From: Arthrobacter alkaliphilus | GTDB lineage: Bacteria; Actinomycetota; Actinomycetes; Actinomycetales; Micrococcaceae | Direction of reading: 5' to 3' | NCBI RefSeq assembly: GCF_021483235.1 | Contig: NZ_JAKEEC010000006.1 | Span: forward strand, 68,253 to 132,252 | Length of the DNA: 64,000 nucleotides | Shown here: positions 8,195-16,432 of the stretch, in pieces | Layout: the number at the start of each line of letters is the position of its first letter | Numbering within the stretch: the first letter of the stretch is position 1 | The notes under the pieces: generated by a model | Told to the model about the DNA's origin: nothing | Database searches by the model: none | Seen by the model: the letters and a program-made list of their open reading frames with translations, nothing else | Translations under genes and position numbers: made by a program

Positions 8195-9703
8195 TCACGC
8201 GTATTGGGTAACACTCAGTTTGTTTGCTATTGCGGTTCCCCCGACGGCGTAGAGGGAGACCCCGGTACTACTCCTGGATGGGAAAATCAGCTCGGTCAGG
8301 GTGACCTCCCCTTCCTTGGCGAAGACTTCAACCGAGCACCGGTCCACAAATATGGTTAGCTCGTAAGCGCCATTCCTCGTCTGGATGGGCGCGGTGTCGA
8401 CCGAAGCGAAGGATTCGTGGAAATCTGTTTGGCCGGATTCGCGGCGGTCGACGATGATGTAACCCTCGGCGGGCCGAATGCCGATCCGGGTTCCCTCCAC
8501 TCCGTTGCCGCGGACAACGATCCCCATTTCCTCTGCAGTCCCCGGAACGAGGCTGAGGTCTATGCGTTGGGCACTCCCGGCCGCGCCCGTAAGGACATGC
8601 TGACCGTCGGGGATTTCGACTGCCTCGAGGCTGAACGAGGGACCATGCCCTCTCAGTGATGTCAGATCCCCTGCGACATGCTGCACCATGCGCGGGTTTC
8701 CTTCAATGGTGCGCAGGGATACTTCGCGGACCAGTGACATGGGGCCCCGCCAAGGCGAAGTCGGGATCTTGTTGGCGTACTCCCAGTTGTTCATCCAGCC
8801 GATCATCAACCGTCGGTTGTCCGGGGCATCGCTAAAAGAAACGGCGGCGTAGTAGTCACGGCCCCAGTCGAGCCATTGGTACTCAGCCAAACGCGCCGGA
8901 TCCTGGGGGCCTTCGGTGACCGTAGTGACGGAGGTGAACTTAACGCCGTCGAAGTCTCCCACGAAGTACTGACCGGCCGAGCCGTTATTGGGGCCGCCGG
9001 GATTGAGGTTCACTATGAGGACCCACTTGAGGTTGTCCGGATCGCCGTCGACTGGCAGCGGGAAGAGATCCGGGCACTCCCACACTCCCCCGGTCGCATT
9101 CGCCGGACCGAAGCTGCTCAGCAATTCCCAGCTCTTGAGATCGTTGGACTTATAGAGGACCACCTTGAAGTCATTCGCTTCGACAGCAACCATGACCCAG
9201 TAGCTACCTGCATCGCCGTCGTAGCGGAACACCTTGGGGTCACGGAAGTTTGCCGATCCACGATCCAGCACGGGGTTTCCGGCGTATTTGGTCCAGTTGT
9301 AGCCACCGTCCAGGCTGTAGGCCAGCGACTGGGCCTGGATGCCATCGCGTGAGGATGGCTCTTTGAACGCGCTGGTATAGACAGCGACCAGCGGCGCGCG
9401 GGCCCCGGTGCCGAAGCCGCTGGTGTTTGCACGGTCGAAGACGACGCTGCCGGAGAAGACGTCTTCGGTCTCGTCGCAGGCGATGGCGACGGGGTGCTCG
9501 GTCCAGGTCAGCAGGTCAGGGGACGTTGCGTGTCCCCATGACATGTTGCCCCAGACATTGTCCAAGGGATTGTTCTGGTAGTAGAGGTGGTAGATGCCTT
9601 CATGGTGAATAAGGCCGTTGGGGTCGTTGAGCCAGGTGTTCCGGGCTGCGTAGTGCAGTGCGGGCCGGAAAGTATCGGCCGTCGTGGCGGTCACGGCAGT
9701 CAT
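8195..9703 (-). CDS. Glycoside hydrolase family 32, fructan beta-fructosidase-like, cytoplasmic
   Basis: A 502-residue GH32 enzyme with a five-bladed propeller followed by a C-terminal beta-sandwich. The three family signatures are present: WLNDPNG at 24-30 (nucleophile Asp27), FRDP at 153-156 (transition-state Asp155) and ECP at 209-211 (acid/base Glu209). The sandwich ends with the typical DRCSVEVFA motif. It would release fructose from sucrose, levan or inulin-type oligofructans. There is no signal peptide, so it acts on imported oligosaccharides. The gene follows the solute-binding protein gene on the same strand, separated by a hairpin. Confidence 0.93.
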   Translation of the reverse strand: MTAVTATTADTFRPALHYAARNTWLNDPNGLIHHEGIYHLYYQNNPLDNVWGNMSWGHATSPDLLTWTEHPVAIACDETEDVFSGSVVFDRANTSGFGTGARAPLVAVYTSAFKEPSSRDGIQAQSLAYSLDGGYNWTKYAGNPVLDRGSANFRDPKVFRYDGDAGSYWVMVAVEANDFKVVLYKSNDLKSWELLSSFGPANATGGVWECPDLFPLPVDGDPDNLKWVLIVNLNPGGPNNGSAGQYFVGDFDGVKFTSVTTVTEGPQDPARLAEYQWLDWGRDYYAAVSFSDAPDNRRLMIGWMNNWEYANKIPTSPWRGPMSLVREVSLRTIEGNPRMVQHVAGDLTSLRGHGPSFSLEAVEIPDGQHVLTGAAGSAQRIDLSLVPGTAEEMGIVVRGNGVEGTRIGIRPAEGYIIVDRRESGQTDFHESFASVDTAPIQTRNGAYELTIFVDRCSVEVFAKEGEVTLTELIFPSRSSTGVSLYAVGGTAIANKLSVTQYA

Positions 9704-9758
9704 GAAGGTCGGATCTCGCTTCTGTGATCGTGGGTGTGGTGCTGTCCAGTTGCAGGTT

Positions 9759-9808
9759 CCCGACGGCGGGGCAGGCCGGCTTGCGCAGACCTACCCCGCG
9801 GTGTCGGG
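9759..9808 (-). other. Intercistronic hairpin between solute-binding protein and GH32 genes
   Basis: Two nested complementary pairs are visible: CCCGAC (9759-9764) with GTCGGG (9803-9808), and GCGGGG (9766-9771) with CCCCGC (9794-9799). It lies in the 108-base gap between the stop of the solute-binding protein gene and the GH32 start. There is no T-run, so it is more likely an mRNA-stabilising or attenuating hairpin that keeps the binding protein more abundant than the enzyme. A partial terminator is also possible. Confidence 0.55.
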
Positions 9809-9811
9809 CGG

Positions 9812-11419
9812 TTAGGAGTTCTTCTTGTAACGGTCGTAGGCGTCCTGGTAGATCTTGACCATCTTGTCCAAACCGATGGACTTCAGCTGGGCGACATAGC
9901 TATCCCATTCCTGGTCAACTCCGCCGGAAACGATCCACTTGGCGCGCTTTTCCTTCACGAGTGTCTGGACGTCGGTTTCGATAGTGCTTAGCTGCTGCAG
10001 CTCGTCGTTGGACAGGAGCACGTTGGGGTACGGCTCATTCCCGGCATGGGGCTTGAAGAGGTCCTTGATAGTTTGCTGGCGAGCAGCGGCCCGCGGCTCC
10101 GGGGCCACGACAGTCTGGAAGTCTTGAGCTGTGACGATGTGCGGGCCACCCGGGGCCACTTTCTGGCGTTGTTCCCCCGCCGTCGTGCCGGCCGGCGCGG
10201 GAATCTGTTGGAGGACGCCATTTGCATCCTTCTGCAGGGCGGTGCCGACAGGCCCCCAGCTGGTTTGCGCGGACATCGTGGGGTCATACAGACGATCCAC
10301 CCAGCGCATGGTTGCCACAGGATATTTGTCGGCACGGGTGATCGCGAACGCGCCTCGGCTGATATCCCCGGCGTTGGCGACGCTGGCGATCTGCTTGCCG
10401 TCCTTGCCTTTGAGTACGGGCATTACGACGTAGTCCTTGGCACGGTTCGCGCCGACAGCTTCCGCAGTCTCCCACCAGACGTAGGAGCCGAGGGTTTCAT
10501 CGGCGGTCTTACCCTTGGCCAAGTACGCCTTATCGTCCTGAGTGAACGATTCGGGGTCGATCAGACCTTCCTGGTACCACTTGTGCAGTTCTGAAACGGC
10601 CGTCTTGTACTGGTCCTGCGCCGCGGTGAAGATGACCTTGCCGTTTTGGACGATGCGGTGGTCGATGTTGTCCGGCAGACCGCCCAGAGCGGCGAACAGG
10701 TCGCTGACGTCCGCGCACCACCAGTTGTTGATGAAGCTCAAAGGAATTTCATCGTTCTTGCCGTTCCCGTTCGGGTCCTTGGTCTTAAAGGCGACGAGGG
10801 CGTCGTGGTACTCCTGGATGGTCTGCGGAACCGGCAGCCCGAGTTTGTCCAGCCATGCCTTGTTGATCGACATAAAATTCGGGTAGGAATGCAACCCAAG
10901 TTCCTCGACGTTGGGCAGGGAGTAGATATGCCCGTCCGACGAAGTGATGGCTGCCTTGATGTCCGGCCGCTCCTTGAGGATTTTTGACAGGTTCGGGGCG
11001 TACTTGTCGATCAGGTCTTCCAGCGGGATGAGAGTACCGTTGGTCCCGTAAGTTGAGAGGTCCGAGTCCGAGAAGCCGGTGTTGAAGAAGGCATCCGGCA
11101 GGTCCCCGCTGGCCAGGATAAGGTTCTTCTTTTCCTTATAGACGTTATCGGGCAGATTTTCCCACTTGACGTCGATGTTGGTGTCTTTGGCCCATTGCTG
11201 GACCAGCGGCATGCTCTCGTACGCCGGCGCCAGCGGGGCTTTCGTCCCGGAGAAACGCAGGGTCAGTGTTTTGTCGACAATGGGCAATCCGGTCTGCTTC
11301 AGGCCGAAGTCCGACGAGGAATCTTTGATACCGGTCGGGCTCTGCCCAGAACAGGCAGTGAACATCAGTGTTCCGGCGACGAAGACGCCGACCGTGGCCA
11401 GGGCGTGGTTTTTCTTCAT
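9812..11419 (-). CDS. ABC transporter solute-binding lipoprotein (LplA-like, oligosaccharide)
   Basis: A 535-residue extracellular sugar-binding lipoprotein. The start at 11419 (MKKNHA) has GAAAGGG upstream and gives a signal peptide with a lipobox-like FTAC before SGQSPTG. The long size and the LplB/LplC-type permeases upstream place it in the large oligosaccharide-binding group rather than the ~430-residue family 1. Its role is to capture a fructan-derived oligosaccharide at the cell surface for the two permeases. No ATPase gene is present, so it probably shares a MsiK-like ATPase encoded elsewhere, as is common in actinobacteria. Confidence 0.9.
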   Translation of the reverse strand: MKKNHALATVGVFVAGTLMFTACSGQSPTGIKDSSSDFGLKQTGLPIVDKTLTLRFSGTKAPLAPAYESMPLVQQWAKDTNIDVKWENLPDNVYKEKKNLILASGDLPDAFFNTGFSDSDLSTYGTNGTLIPLEDLIDKYAPNLSKILKERPDIKAAITSSDGHIYSLPNVEELGLHSYPNFMSINKAWLDKLGLPVPQTIQEYHDALVAFKTKDPNGNGKNDEIPLSFINNWWCADVSDLFAALGGLPDNIDHRIVQNGKVIFTAAQDQYKTAVSELHKWYQEGLIDPESFTQDDKAYLAKGKTADETLGSYVWWETAEAVGANRAKDYVVMPVLKGKDGKQIASVANAGDISRGAFAITRADKYPVATMRWVDRLYDPTMSAQTSWGPVGTALQKDANGVLQQIPAPAGTTAGEQRQKVAPGGPHIVTAQDFQTVVAPEPRAAARQQTIKDLFKPHAGNEPYPNVLLSNDELQQLSTIETDVQTLVKEKRAKWIVSGGVDQEWDSYVAQLKSIGLDKMVKIYQDAYDRYKKNS

Positions 11420-11483
11420 GGGTTTCCCTTTCAGGGGTTCCAATTGGGTTTCGGTGGGGTTCTAGGGTTTGGTGTGGATCGTT

Positions 11484-12443
11484 CTAGCTTTTGACGGCAC
11501 CGATGAGGGCGCCCTTGGTGAAGTGCTTCTGCATGAACGGCAAGGCGATCATCAGGGGCAGGCTGGAGATGACGATCATGGCGTATTTGGTCAGTTCAGC
11601 GACCCGTTGGGCAGCGGCATAGGACTCGACGTCGCCCGAGAGATTTCCGGATGCGGCGACGTCGGACTGGATGAGGATGTTCCGCAGCACCAGTTGCAGC
11701 GGGTATTTGGTGTCATCGTTGAGGTAGATCAGGGCGTCGAAAAAGGAGTTCCAGTTGCCCACGACATGGATCATGAGCATCAGCATGATCAACGGCTTGG
11801 ACAGCGGGAGGACCATCCGGAAAAAGAACTGGAAGTCCGAGGCGCCGTCGAGCTGGGCGGCTTCGCGCAGTTCGTCGGGGATGCTGTGTTCAAAGAAGGA
11901 TCTGGCAATGATGAGGTTCCAGACCCCGATGGCCCCGGGCAGGATTACCGCCCACATGGTGTTGAGCAATCCCAGATCACGGACCACCAGGTACCGGGAG
12001 ATCAGGCCGCCGTCGAAGAACATGGTGATGATAAACAGCAGCATGATGAACTTTCGACCGGGCAGGTCCTTGCGGGAGAGGGCATAGCCGGCGCCCAGGA
12101 TGGAGCCAACGCTGATGATGCTGCCCGTCACCGTGTACAGGATGGAGTTGCCAAGACCGCGCCAGATGGCCGGATCTGCGAAGATTCTCTGGTAGCCCTC
12201 AAGGGTGAATCCTGCCGGCAGGAACCACACCTTGCCTTCGTAGATCTGGTTCGGGTCGCTGACTGACGCGATGACGATGAAGTAGAGCGGGTAGGCGACT
12301 GCGGCAATCGCAACAAGCAGGATGGCGATCGCCAGGGTGTTGAATGCCGGGTCGGCCAGCCGGGCGCGCAGCGGAACCTTATACGCGACTGCTGGCGGGC
12401 GTTCACGGAGGAGCTCGTGTGAGGGGATGGTTCTGGTTGTCAT
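11484..12443 (-). CDS. ABC sugar transporter permease (LplC/YtcP type)
   Basis: A 319-residue inner-membrane permease with six predicted helices and the EAA loop visible as REAAQLDGASDFQFFFRMVLP (read at about residues 210-230). The N-terminus is cytoplasmic. It begins 4 bases after the stop of the other permease gene, so the two form a translationally linked pair. The end ALIGAVKS is typical for MalG-like permeases. It works with the binding lipoprotein downstream. Confidence 0.9.
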   Translation of the reverse strand: MTTRTIPSHELLRERPPAVAYKVPLRARLADPAFNTLAIAILLVAIAAVAYPLYFIVIASVSDPNQIYEGKVWFLPAGFTLEGYQRIFADPAIWRGLGNSILYTVTGSIISVGSILGAGYALSRKDLPGRKFIMLLFIITMFFDGGLISRYLVVRDLGLLNTMWAVILPGAIGVWNLIIARSFFEHSIPDELREAAQLDGASDFQFFFRMVLPLSKPLIMLMLMIHVVGNWNSFFDALIYLNDDTKYPLQLVLRNILIQSDVAASGNLSGDVESYAAAQRVAELTKYAMIVISSLPLMIALPFMQKHFTKGALIGAVKS

Positions 12444-12447
12444 TTGG

Positions 12448-13413
12448 TTACCACAGACTTGTCTTGGTTGCGCGGCGGGCCACCCAGTTGAAAGTCACCA
12501 GAAGCGCCAGATTGAGCAAGGAGTTGAAAAGGCCGATCGCGGCGGAGTAGCTGAACTGCGCCTGCTGCAGTCCCGCGTGGTAAACGTAGGTCTGGACGAT
12601 CTCAGAGGTCTGCGTGTTTAGGTTCGTCTGCATCAGCAGGGCTTTTTCGAAACCGACGTTGAGAAGGTTGCCGATCGCCAGGATGAACAGCACCGTGATG
12701 ACAGGCATGATTCCGGGGATGTCGATATGCCTGATCCGCTGGAACTTGTTTGCCCCGTCAACCTTGGCTGCATCGTGCAGAGCAGGGTCGATGCCGGTCA
12801 GCGCGGCCAGGTAGACGACCATGGAGAATCCGGCGTGCTGCCAGATGTCCGACGCCACGTACACCGGGCGGAACCAGTCGGCCGATCCCATGAAGAAGAC
12901 AGGCTGGCCACCAAAGAGCTGGAGGGCATTGTTGATCAGGCCCGACCGTGACGAGAGCAGGACGAACAGCATTCCGACAATCACGACCGTTGAAATGAAG
13001 GCGGGCGAATACAACACCGTTTGGGTAAGTTGCTTGAACCGCCGGGCCTGGAGCTGGTTCACGAGCAAGGCCAGGACGATCGGCACCGGAAACGCTATGA
13101 GAAGGCCAAGGACCGCGAGCCAGACTGTGTTTTCCAATACCCGCTCAAATTGGAACGAAGAGACGAACCGCTGGAAATTGGCTAAACCGACCCACGGACT
13201 TCCGAGGAAACCGTCCGCCGGGTTGTAGCTTCGGAACGCGATCTGAACCCCGTACATCGGCCAGTACTTGAAGACGGCAATATAAACCAAGGCCGGCGCT
13301 AGTAATACGTATAACTGCCAGGCACCAACCACCCGTCTCAAGCGAAAAGAGATTGGTTTTTTGACCGGACGGGGCCGGGGAGGCCGGATCCTGGTCGACG
13401 TTGCGCGGCTCAT
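12448..13413 (-). CDS. ABC sugar transporter permease (LplB type)
   Basis: A 321-residue permease with a first helix near residues 30-55, a periplasmic insert (FRSYNPADGFLGSPWVGL) and the EAA-like loop HDAAKVDGANKFQRIRHIDI. This is the MalF-equivalent partner of the next permease. Its ATG overlaps the stop of the LacI gene by four bases (ATGA), which shows that regulator and transporter form one operon. Confidence 0.9.
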   Translation of the reverse strand: MSRATSTRIRPPRPRPVKKPISFRLRRVVGAWQLYVLLAPALVYIAVFKYWPMYGVQIAFRSYNPADGFLGSPWVGLANFQRFVSSFQFERVLENTVWLAVLGLLIAFPVPIVLALLVNQLQARRFKQLTQTVLYSPAFISTVVIVGMLFVLLSSRSGLINNALQLFGGQPVFFMGSADWFRPVYVASDIWQHAGFSMVVYLAALTGIDPALHDAAKVDGANKFQRIRHIDIPGIMPVITVLFILAIGNLLNVGFEKALLMQTNLNTQTSEIVQTYVYHAGLQQAQFSYSAAIGLFNSLLNLALLVTFNWVARRATKTSLW

Positions 13414-14489
13414 GCCGCCGCACCTGAATTCGTCACTGAACTCCGTTCAATAAGGGCACATTCGAGGGCTTCAATCCGGCCGTCCGGTTCGCCGCCCTCA
13501 ATGAGAATTTCGACTGCGCGCCTGCCCATGGAGACAAACGGCAGGTCCATGGTGGTCAGCCCCGGCTGAAGATACGGGGCCAAGGTCTCCTGGTTGTCGA
13601 AGCCGATAACGGCAACGTCATCGGGTATCCGGCATCCCAGTTGTTCCAGCGCCTGGTAGGCACCCCAGGCGGTCCGGTCATTCGCGCAGAAGATGGCCGT
13701 CGGGGGGTTTGCCCCGGCCATGAGCTCCCGGGCGTACCGGAGGCCGTCGCCGGGATTCCCGTCGCCGAACCGGACAATGGCCGGATCAACGGTCAAGCCG
13801 GCTTCGACGAGTGCCCGGGAATAGCCGGCGTACCGCCCGAGGGCAGCGGGCAGCCTGCTTTCGAGGGTTTCGATGTTGATCATGGCCACCCGGCGGTGCC
13901 CGGCGTCGAGGAGTCGCTTCGTGGCGGCATACCCGCCGAGTTCCTCGTCCGGGATGATGCTGGGGATCCGGCGCTCACGGTCCTCGGAATTCAGCACCAC
14001 GGATGGAACGCCGCGCAAGGCAGCCGGAACGTCGACCTCCTGGTGGTACATGGACGCGTAGACCACGCCGGCAACCTTGTACGAAAGCATGGCCTCCAAA
14101 GAGGCGCGCTCGAGATCCTTGTCTCCGTTGGTGTTAACCGTCAGGACCAGAAGTCCCGATTCCCATGCACGTTCCTGTGCGCCCTCGATGATCTTGCCCG
14201 CGAAGGGGGCGCTGGCCACAACGTCGCCGACGAAGCCGACCATGCCGGAGACCCCTTCACGCAGGACCTTGGCATGTGCGTTGGTCCGATATCCGAGCTG
14301 CTGGACGGCCAATTCCACTTTGTCCTTGGTCTTCTGTGAGAACCGGGAACCACTCACATCGTTCAGGACGAGGGACACTGTGGCCTGGGAAACCCCGGCG
14401 AGGGCCGCGACGTCGTGCATGGTAGGTCCTGAGTTTGGACTGGGCTTGCGCAACTTGGCACCTCCTTCGCTGTTCGTTGCGTTAGTCAT
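13410..14489 (-). CDS. LacI-family transcriptional regulator of the fructan module
   Basis: A 359-residue regulator. The LacI helix-turn-helix is at about residues 24-70 (TMHDVAALAGVSQATVSLVLN), with the hinge followed by a periplasmic-binding-protein-like effector domain (GFVGD, FCANDRTAWGAY, VAVIGFDNQE). It is the first gene of a minus-strand operon with two permeases, a binding protein, GH32 and an aldo/keto reductase. A palindrome at 14484-14499 overlaps its start codon, and the same site precedes the beta-propeller gene at 16042. It therefore probably represses itself and both units until a fructan-derived sugar binds. Confidence 0.92.
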   Translation of the reverse strand: MTNATNSEGGAKLRKPSPNSGPTMHDVAALAGVSQATVSLVLNDVSGSRFSQKTKDKVELAVQQLGYRTNAHAKVLREGVSGMVGFVGDVVASAPFAGKIIEGAQERAWESGLLVLTVNTNGDKDLERASLEAMLSYKVAGVVYASMYHQEVDVPAALRGVPSVVLNSEDRERRIPSIIPDEELGGYAATKRLLDAGHRRVAMINIETLESRLPAALGRYAGYSRALVEAGLTVDPAIVRFGDGNPGDGLRYARELMAGANPPTAIFCANDRTAWGAYQALEQLGCRIPDDVAVIGFDNQETLAPYLQPGLTTMDLPFVSMGRRAVEILIEGGEPDGRIEALECALIERSSVTNSGAAA

Positions 14490-14499
14490 GCGTATAACT
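14484..14499 (-). promoter_or_regulatory. LacI-type operator overlapping the lacI start codon
   Basis: On the minus strand the site reads AGTTATACGCATGACT, an imperfect 16-base palindrome with the central CG typical of LacI-family operators. It covers the start codon of the regulator gene and lies about +10 to +25 from the predicted transcription start. A near-identical site (AGTTATACGAATGACT) is at 16166-16181. Confidence 0.65.
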
Positions 14500-14515
14500 A
14501 ACTACCTGCTGATTG

Positions 14516-14545
14516 AATGTAATGCGGCTCACACGCTCGCGTCAA
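14516..14545 (-). promoter_or_regulatory. Promoter of the fructan ABC/GH32 operon
   Basis: On the minus strand there is a TTGACG -35 box (14540-14545), an 18-base spacer and a TACATT -10 box (14516-14521). The predicted transcript starts near 14509, leaving a leader of about 20 bases. The same -35, spacer length and TACA-type -10 recur at 16193-16222. Confidence 0.6.
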
Positions 14546-14578
14546 GTTATGCCCGACGTGAGCGTCAGCGCGGCGGCC

Positions 14579-16042
14579 TCAGTCCCAGAGGATGGGGCCG
14601 CCGGCGCTGTATCCGCCGCTGGATCCGGATTCGTCCGAGAACCAGAACGAGTACAGGCGCGCATCGGCGGAGAGTCCAAGCGTCACAGTGACGCGCCGCG
14701 GGGTCGGCACCGTGGGCGTCGCCAAGGGGATGCCATAGCGGGTGTTGTCGATGCCCTGGGGGACGGTGTGCGTTTCGGTGACACCTGTGTCAAGGTCAGT
14801 CACGGTTGCTTCGGCTTCGCCTGCTCCTGTGCAGATATTGATGAATAGGTGGCTACCCTGTACCAGGAGCGGCCTGGTCCGAATGGATCCCGTGCCCTCC
14901 GGACCAGGCGTCAGGGCACAGAATCCGTCACGCCGCATTGTGGCCAGTCCCATCGAAGCCCCCGCGTACATGTGGTGCCCAAGACTCGGCGAGATACCCG
15001 AGAATCCCGTGTAGTAGATTCTGGTTTCGTCTCCGTATGGAATGATGCCGCCATTGACCATGTGGAGGTAGCCGTAGTCCCAGGCATCGGGAACCAAGGA
15101 CGAGGCAAGGAAGGGCTCAGGGTTGACGGTGTAGTGGTAGCCGTCCCTTGAGATGCCCAGGTAGAGATCGATGATTTTCGGCAGGCCATGCGCTTCGGCA
15201 TAGTCGTTGGAAGGGCCCCGGTACACGGCGAATACTCCAAGCATGGCGCTTTCATAGGGCATGCACGTGACTTTGTATATTTCCGGTGTGCGCAAATCGC
15301 CGAAGGCAGGTGCCGCCCCGAAGCCATGACTCCCGACCCACGGCAAAACCTCATCCTCCGCCCAACGGGACGCTGCGTGAAAGTCGTCCGCCTCATGCCA
15401 ACCCCGGCCCCGGCCGTACGGCCCAAGGTGGGTGCGGAGGCTGAAGACCCACTTCCGCCGGAATGGGTCATAGAAAAACGTGGTGTTGTCACCGCATGGG
15501 CCCGACGGACCTTCGTGGACCCAATGTTCACCGTCGTTGCTGGAATAGATCTCACCCCCCTCCGAGATGACCGGCGTTGAGTGGGCTGGCAAATCGTCCG
15601 GGCCGAAATCGCCGGTCCTGCGACGGACCCAGCGCAGCATGCGGTATTTAGCTTCGGCATCGGCATAATCGCGGCAGATGCTAACGCCATCACGCTGAAG
15701 AATGCTTTCCCCTTCCTCGTAAGCCAGCCCTGTGAGCTCCCTCGGCGCGCGGTCATTCCAAGCGACGCCATCCGCAGACGTGCGCAACGAGGTCCGGTCA
15801 AACCAGCCCGACATATACCAGACGCGCCACTGGCCACTCGCGTGGTCATACAGGATTCCGTCGTCGAAAGGGGCAGCCACCGGACATCGGCCACCATTCA
15901 TGTCGCGGTCCGTCGTAGGGGCCAGCACCGGGTTCCGTGCGCTGGGAGTGGGCGGCAACCACGTTCGCACGAGTGACCGGTGCTCCAACAGATGGTCATC
16001 AACGATCAACTGGCGCCCGGTACGGGCGTCGATGGAAATCAT
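14579..16042 (-). CDS. Glycosidase-like five-bladed beta-propeller protein, function unknown
   Basis: A ~487-residue protein that begins MISIDARTGRQLIVDDHLLE. The RQLxVDDxLxE opening and repeated blade motifs (WRVWYMSGW, TTFFYDPFRRKWVFSLR, DLYLGISRDGYHY) are those of uncharacterised clan GH-F/GH-J-like propellers. An in-frame start at 16153/16150 would add 37 unrelated residues; 16042 has AAAGGA twelve bases upstream and gives the usual family N-terminus, but 16153 cannot be excluded. No signal peptide. It has its own copy of the promoter and operator used by the LacI operon, so it belongs to the same regulon. A role in cutting a fructan oligosaccharide is inferred from this, not from conserved catalytic residues. 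Confidence 0.75.
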   Translation of the reverse strand: MISIDARTGRQLIVDDHLLEHRSLVRTWLPPTPSARNPVLAPTTDRDMNGGRCPVAAPFDDGILYDHASGQWRVWYMSGWFDRTSLRTSADGVAWNDRAPRELTGLAYEEGESILQRDGVSICRDYADAEAKYRMLRWVRRRTGDFGPDDLPAHSTPVISEGGEIYSSNDGEHWVHEGPSGPCGDNTTFFYDPFRRKWVFSLRTHLGPYGRGRGWHEADDFHAASRWAEDEVLPWVGSHGFGAAPAFGDLRTPEIYKVTCMPYESAMLGVFAVYRGPSNDYAEAHGLPKIIDLYLGISRDGYHYTVNPEPFLASSLVPDAWDYGYLHMVNGGIIPYGDETRIYYTGFSGISPSLGHHMYAGASMGLATMRRDGFCALTPGPEGTGSIRTRPLLVQGSHLFINICTGAGEAEATVTDLDTGVTETHTVPQGIDNTRYGIPLATPTVPTPRRVTVTLGLSADARLYSFWFSDESGSSGGYSAGGPILWD

Positions 16043-16165
16043 GTTTCGGTGCAATCCTTTGGTTTCTTCGATCCGTGCCGCCTGCGCCCGGCTGCGGGAA
16101 TGCTCTCCGGCAGGAAGACCGGACCCCTGCGGAAATCCGGGCCGCGCCATCACTAATGTTCAGGA

Positions 16166-16181
16166 AGTCATTCGTATAACT
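16166..16181 (-). promoter_or_regulatory. LacI-type operator upstream of the beta-propeller gene
   Basis: Minus-strand sequence AGTTATACGAATGACT is an imperfect palindrome with central CG. It differs in one base from the operator at 14484-14499 and lies just downstream of the predicted start of transcription. Confidence 0.65.
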
Positions 16182-16192
16182 TCGGCTCTATG

Positions 16193-16222
16193 ACTGTAAT
16201 GCTCATCACACCGCGGCGTCAA
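16193..16222 (-). promoter_or_regulatory. Promoter of the beta-propeller gene
   Basis: Minus strand: TTGACG (16217-16222), an 18-base spacer and TACAGT (16193-16198). The spacer shares the GTGTGA...GCAT pattern with the promoter at 14516-14545, so the two control regions look like duplicates. Confidence 0.6.
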
Positions 16223-16318
16223 CCCGTCTTATCGGATTCACAAAAAACTCCCACTGGACTGAGGCGGACCCTGCGGCTCATCCCGGGTTGCTTGCCACCA
16301 CCGGCCGCATTGTGACCC

Positions 16319-16348
16319 TTGACACTCTCCGCCCGCCCCGCGTAGGGT
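16319..16348 (+). promoter_or_regulatory. Promoter of the GH91 / difructose-anhydride operon
   Basis: A consensus -35 TTGACA (16319-16324) is followed after 18 bases by TAGGGT (16343-16348), a common actinobacterial -10. It reads toward the solute-binding protein gene at 16433. Confidence 0.6.
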
Positions 16349-16363
16349 GTTGCCAAGTCGTTT

Positions 16364-16381
16364 TGGCAAAACGGTTTTTCA
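16364..16381 (+). promoter_or_regulatory. Second LacI-type operator (different sequence)
   Basis: TGGCAAAACGGTTTTTCA is an 18-base imperfect palindrome centred on CG (12 of 18 positions symmetric), just downstream of the 16319 promoter. It differs from the 14484/16166 sites, which suggests recognition by the other LacI regulator of this island, encoded at 22269. Confidence 0.5.
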
Positions 16382-16432
16382 CAAATCATTTCGTCTTTGT
16401 GTTTCCATTCCCGAGAAAGGGAGTCGACAGCG

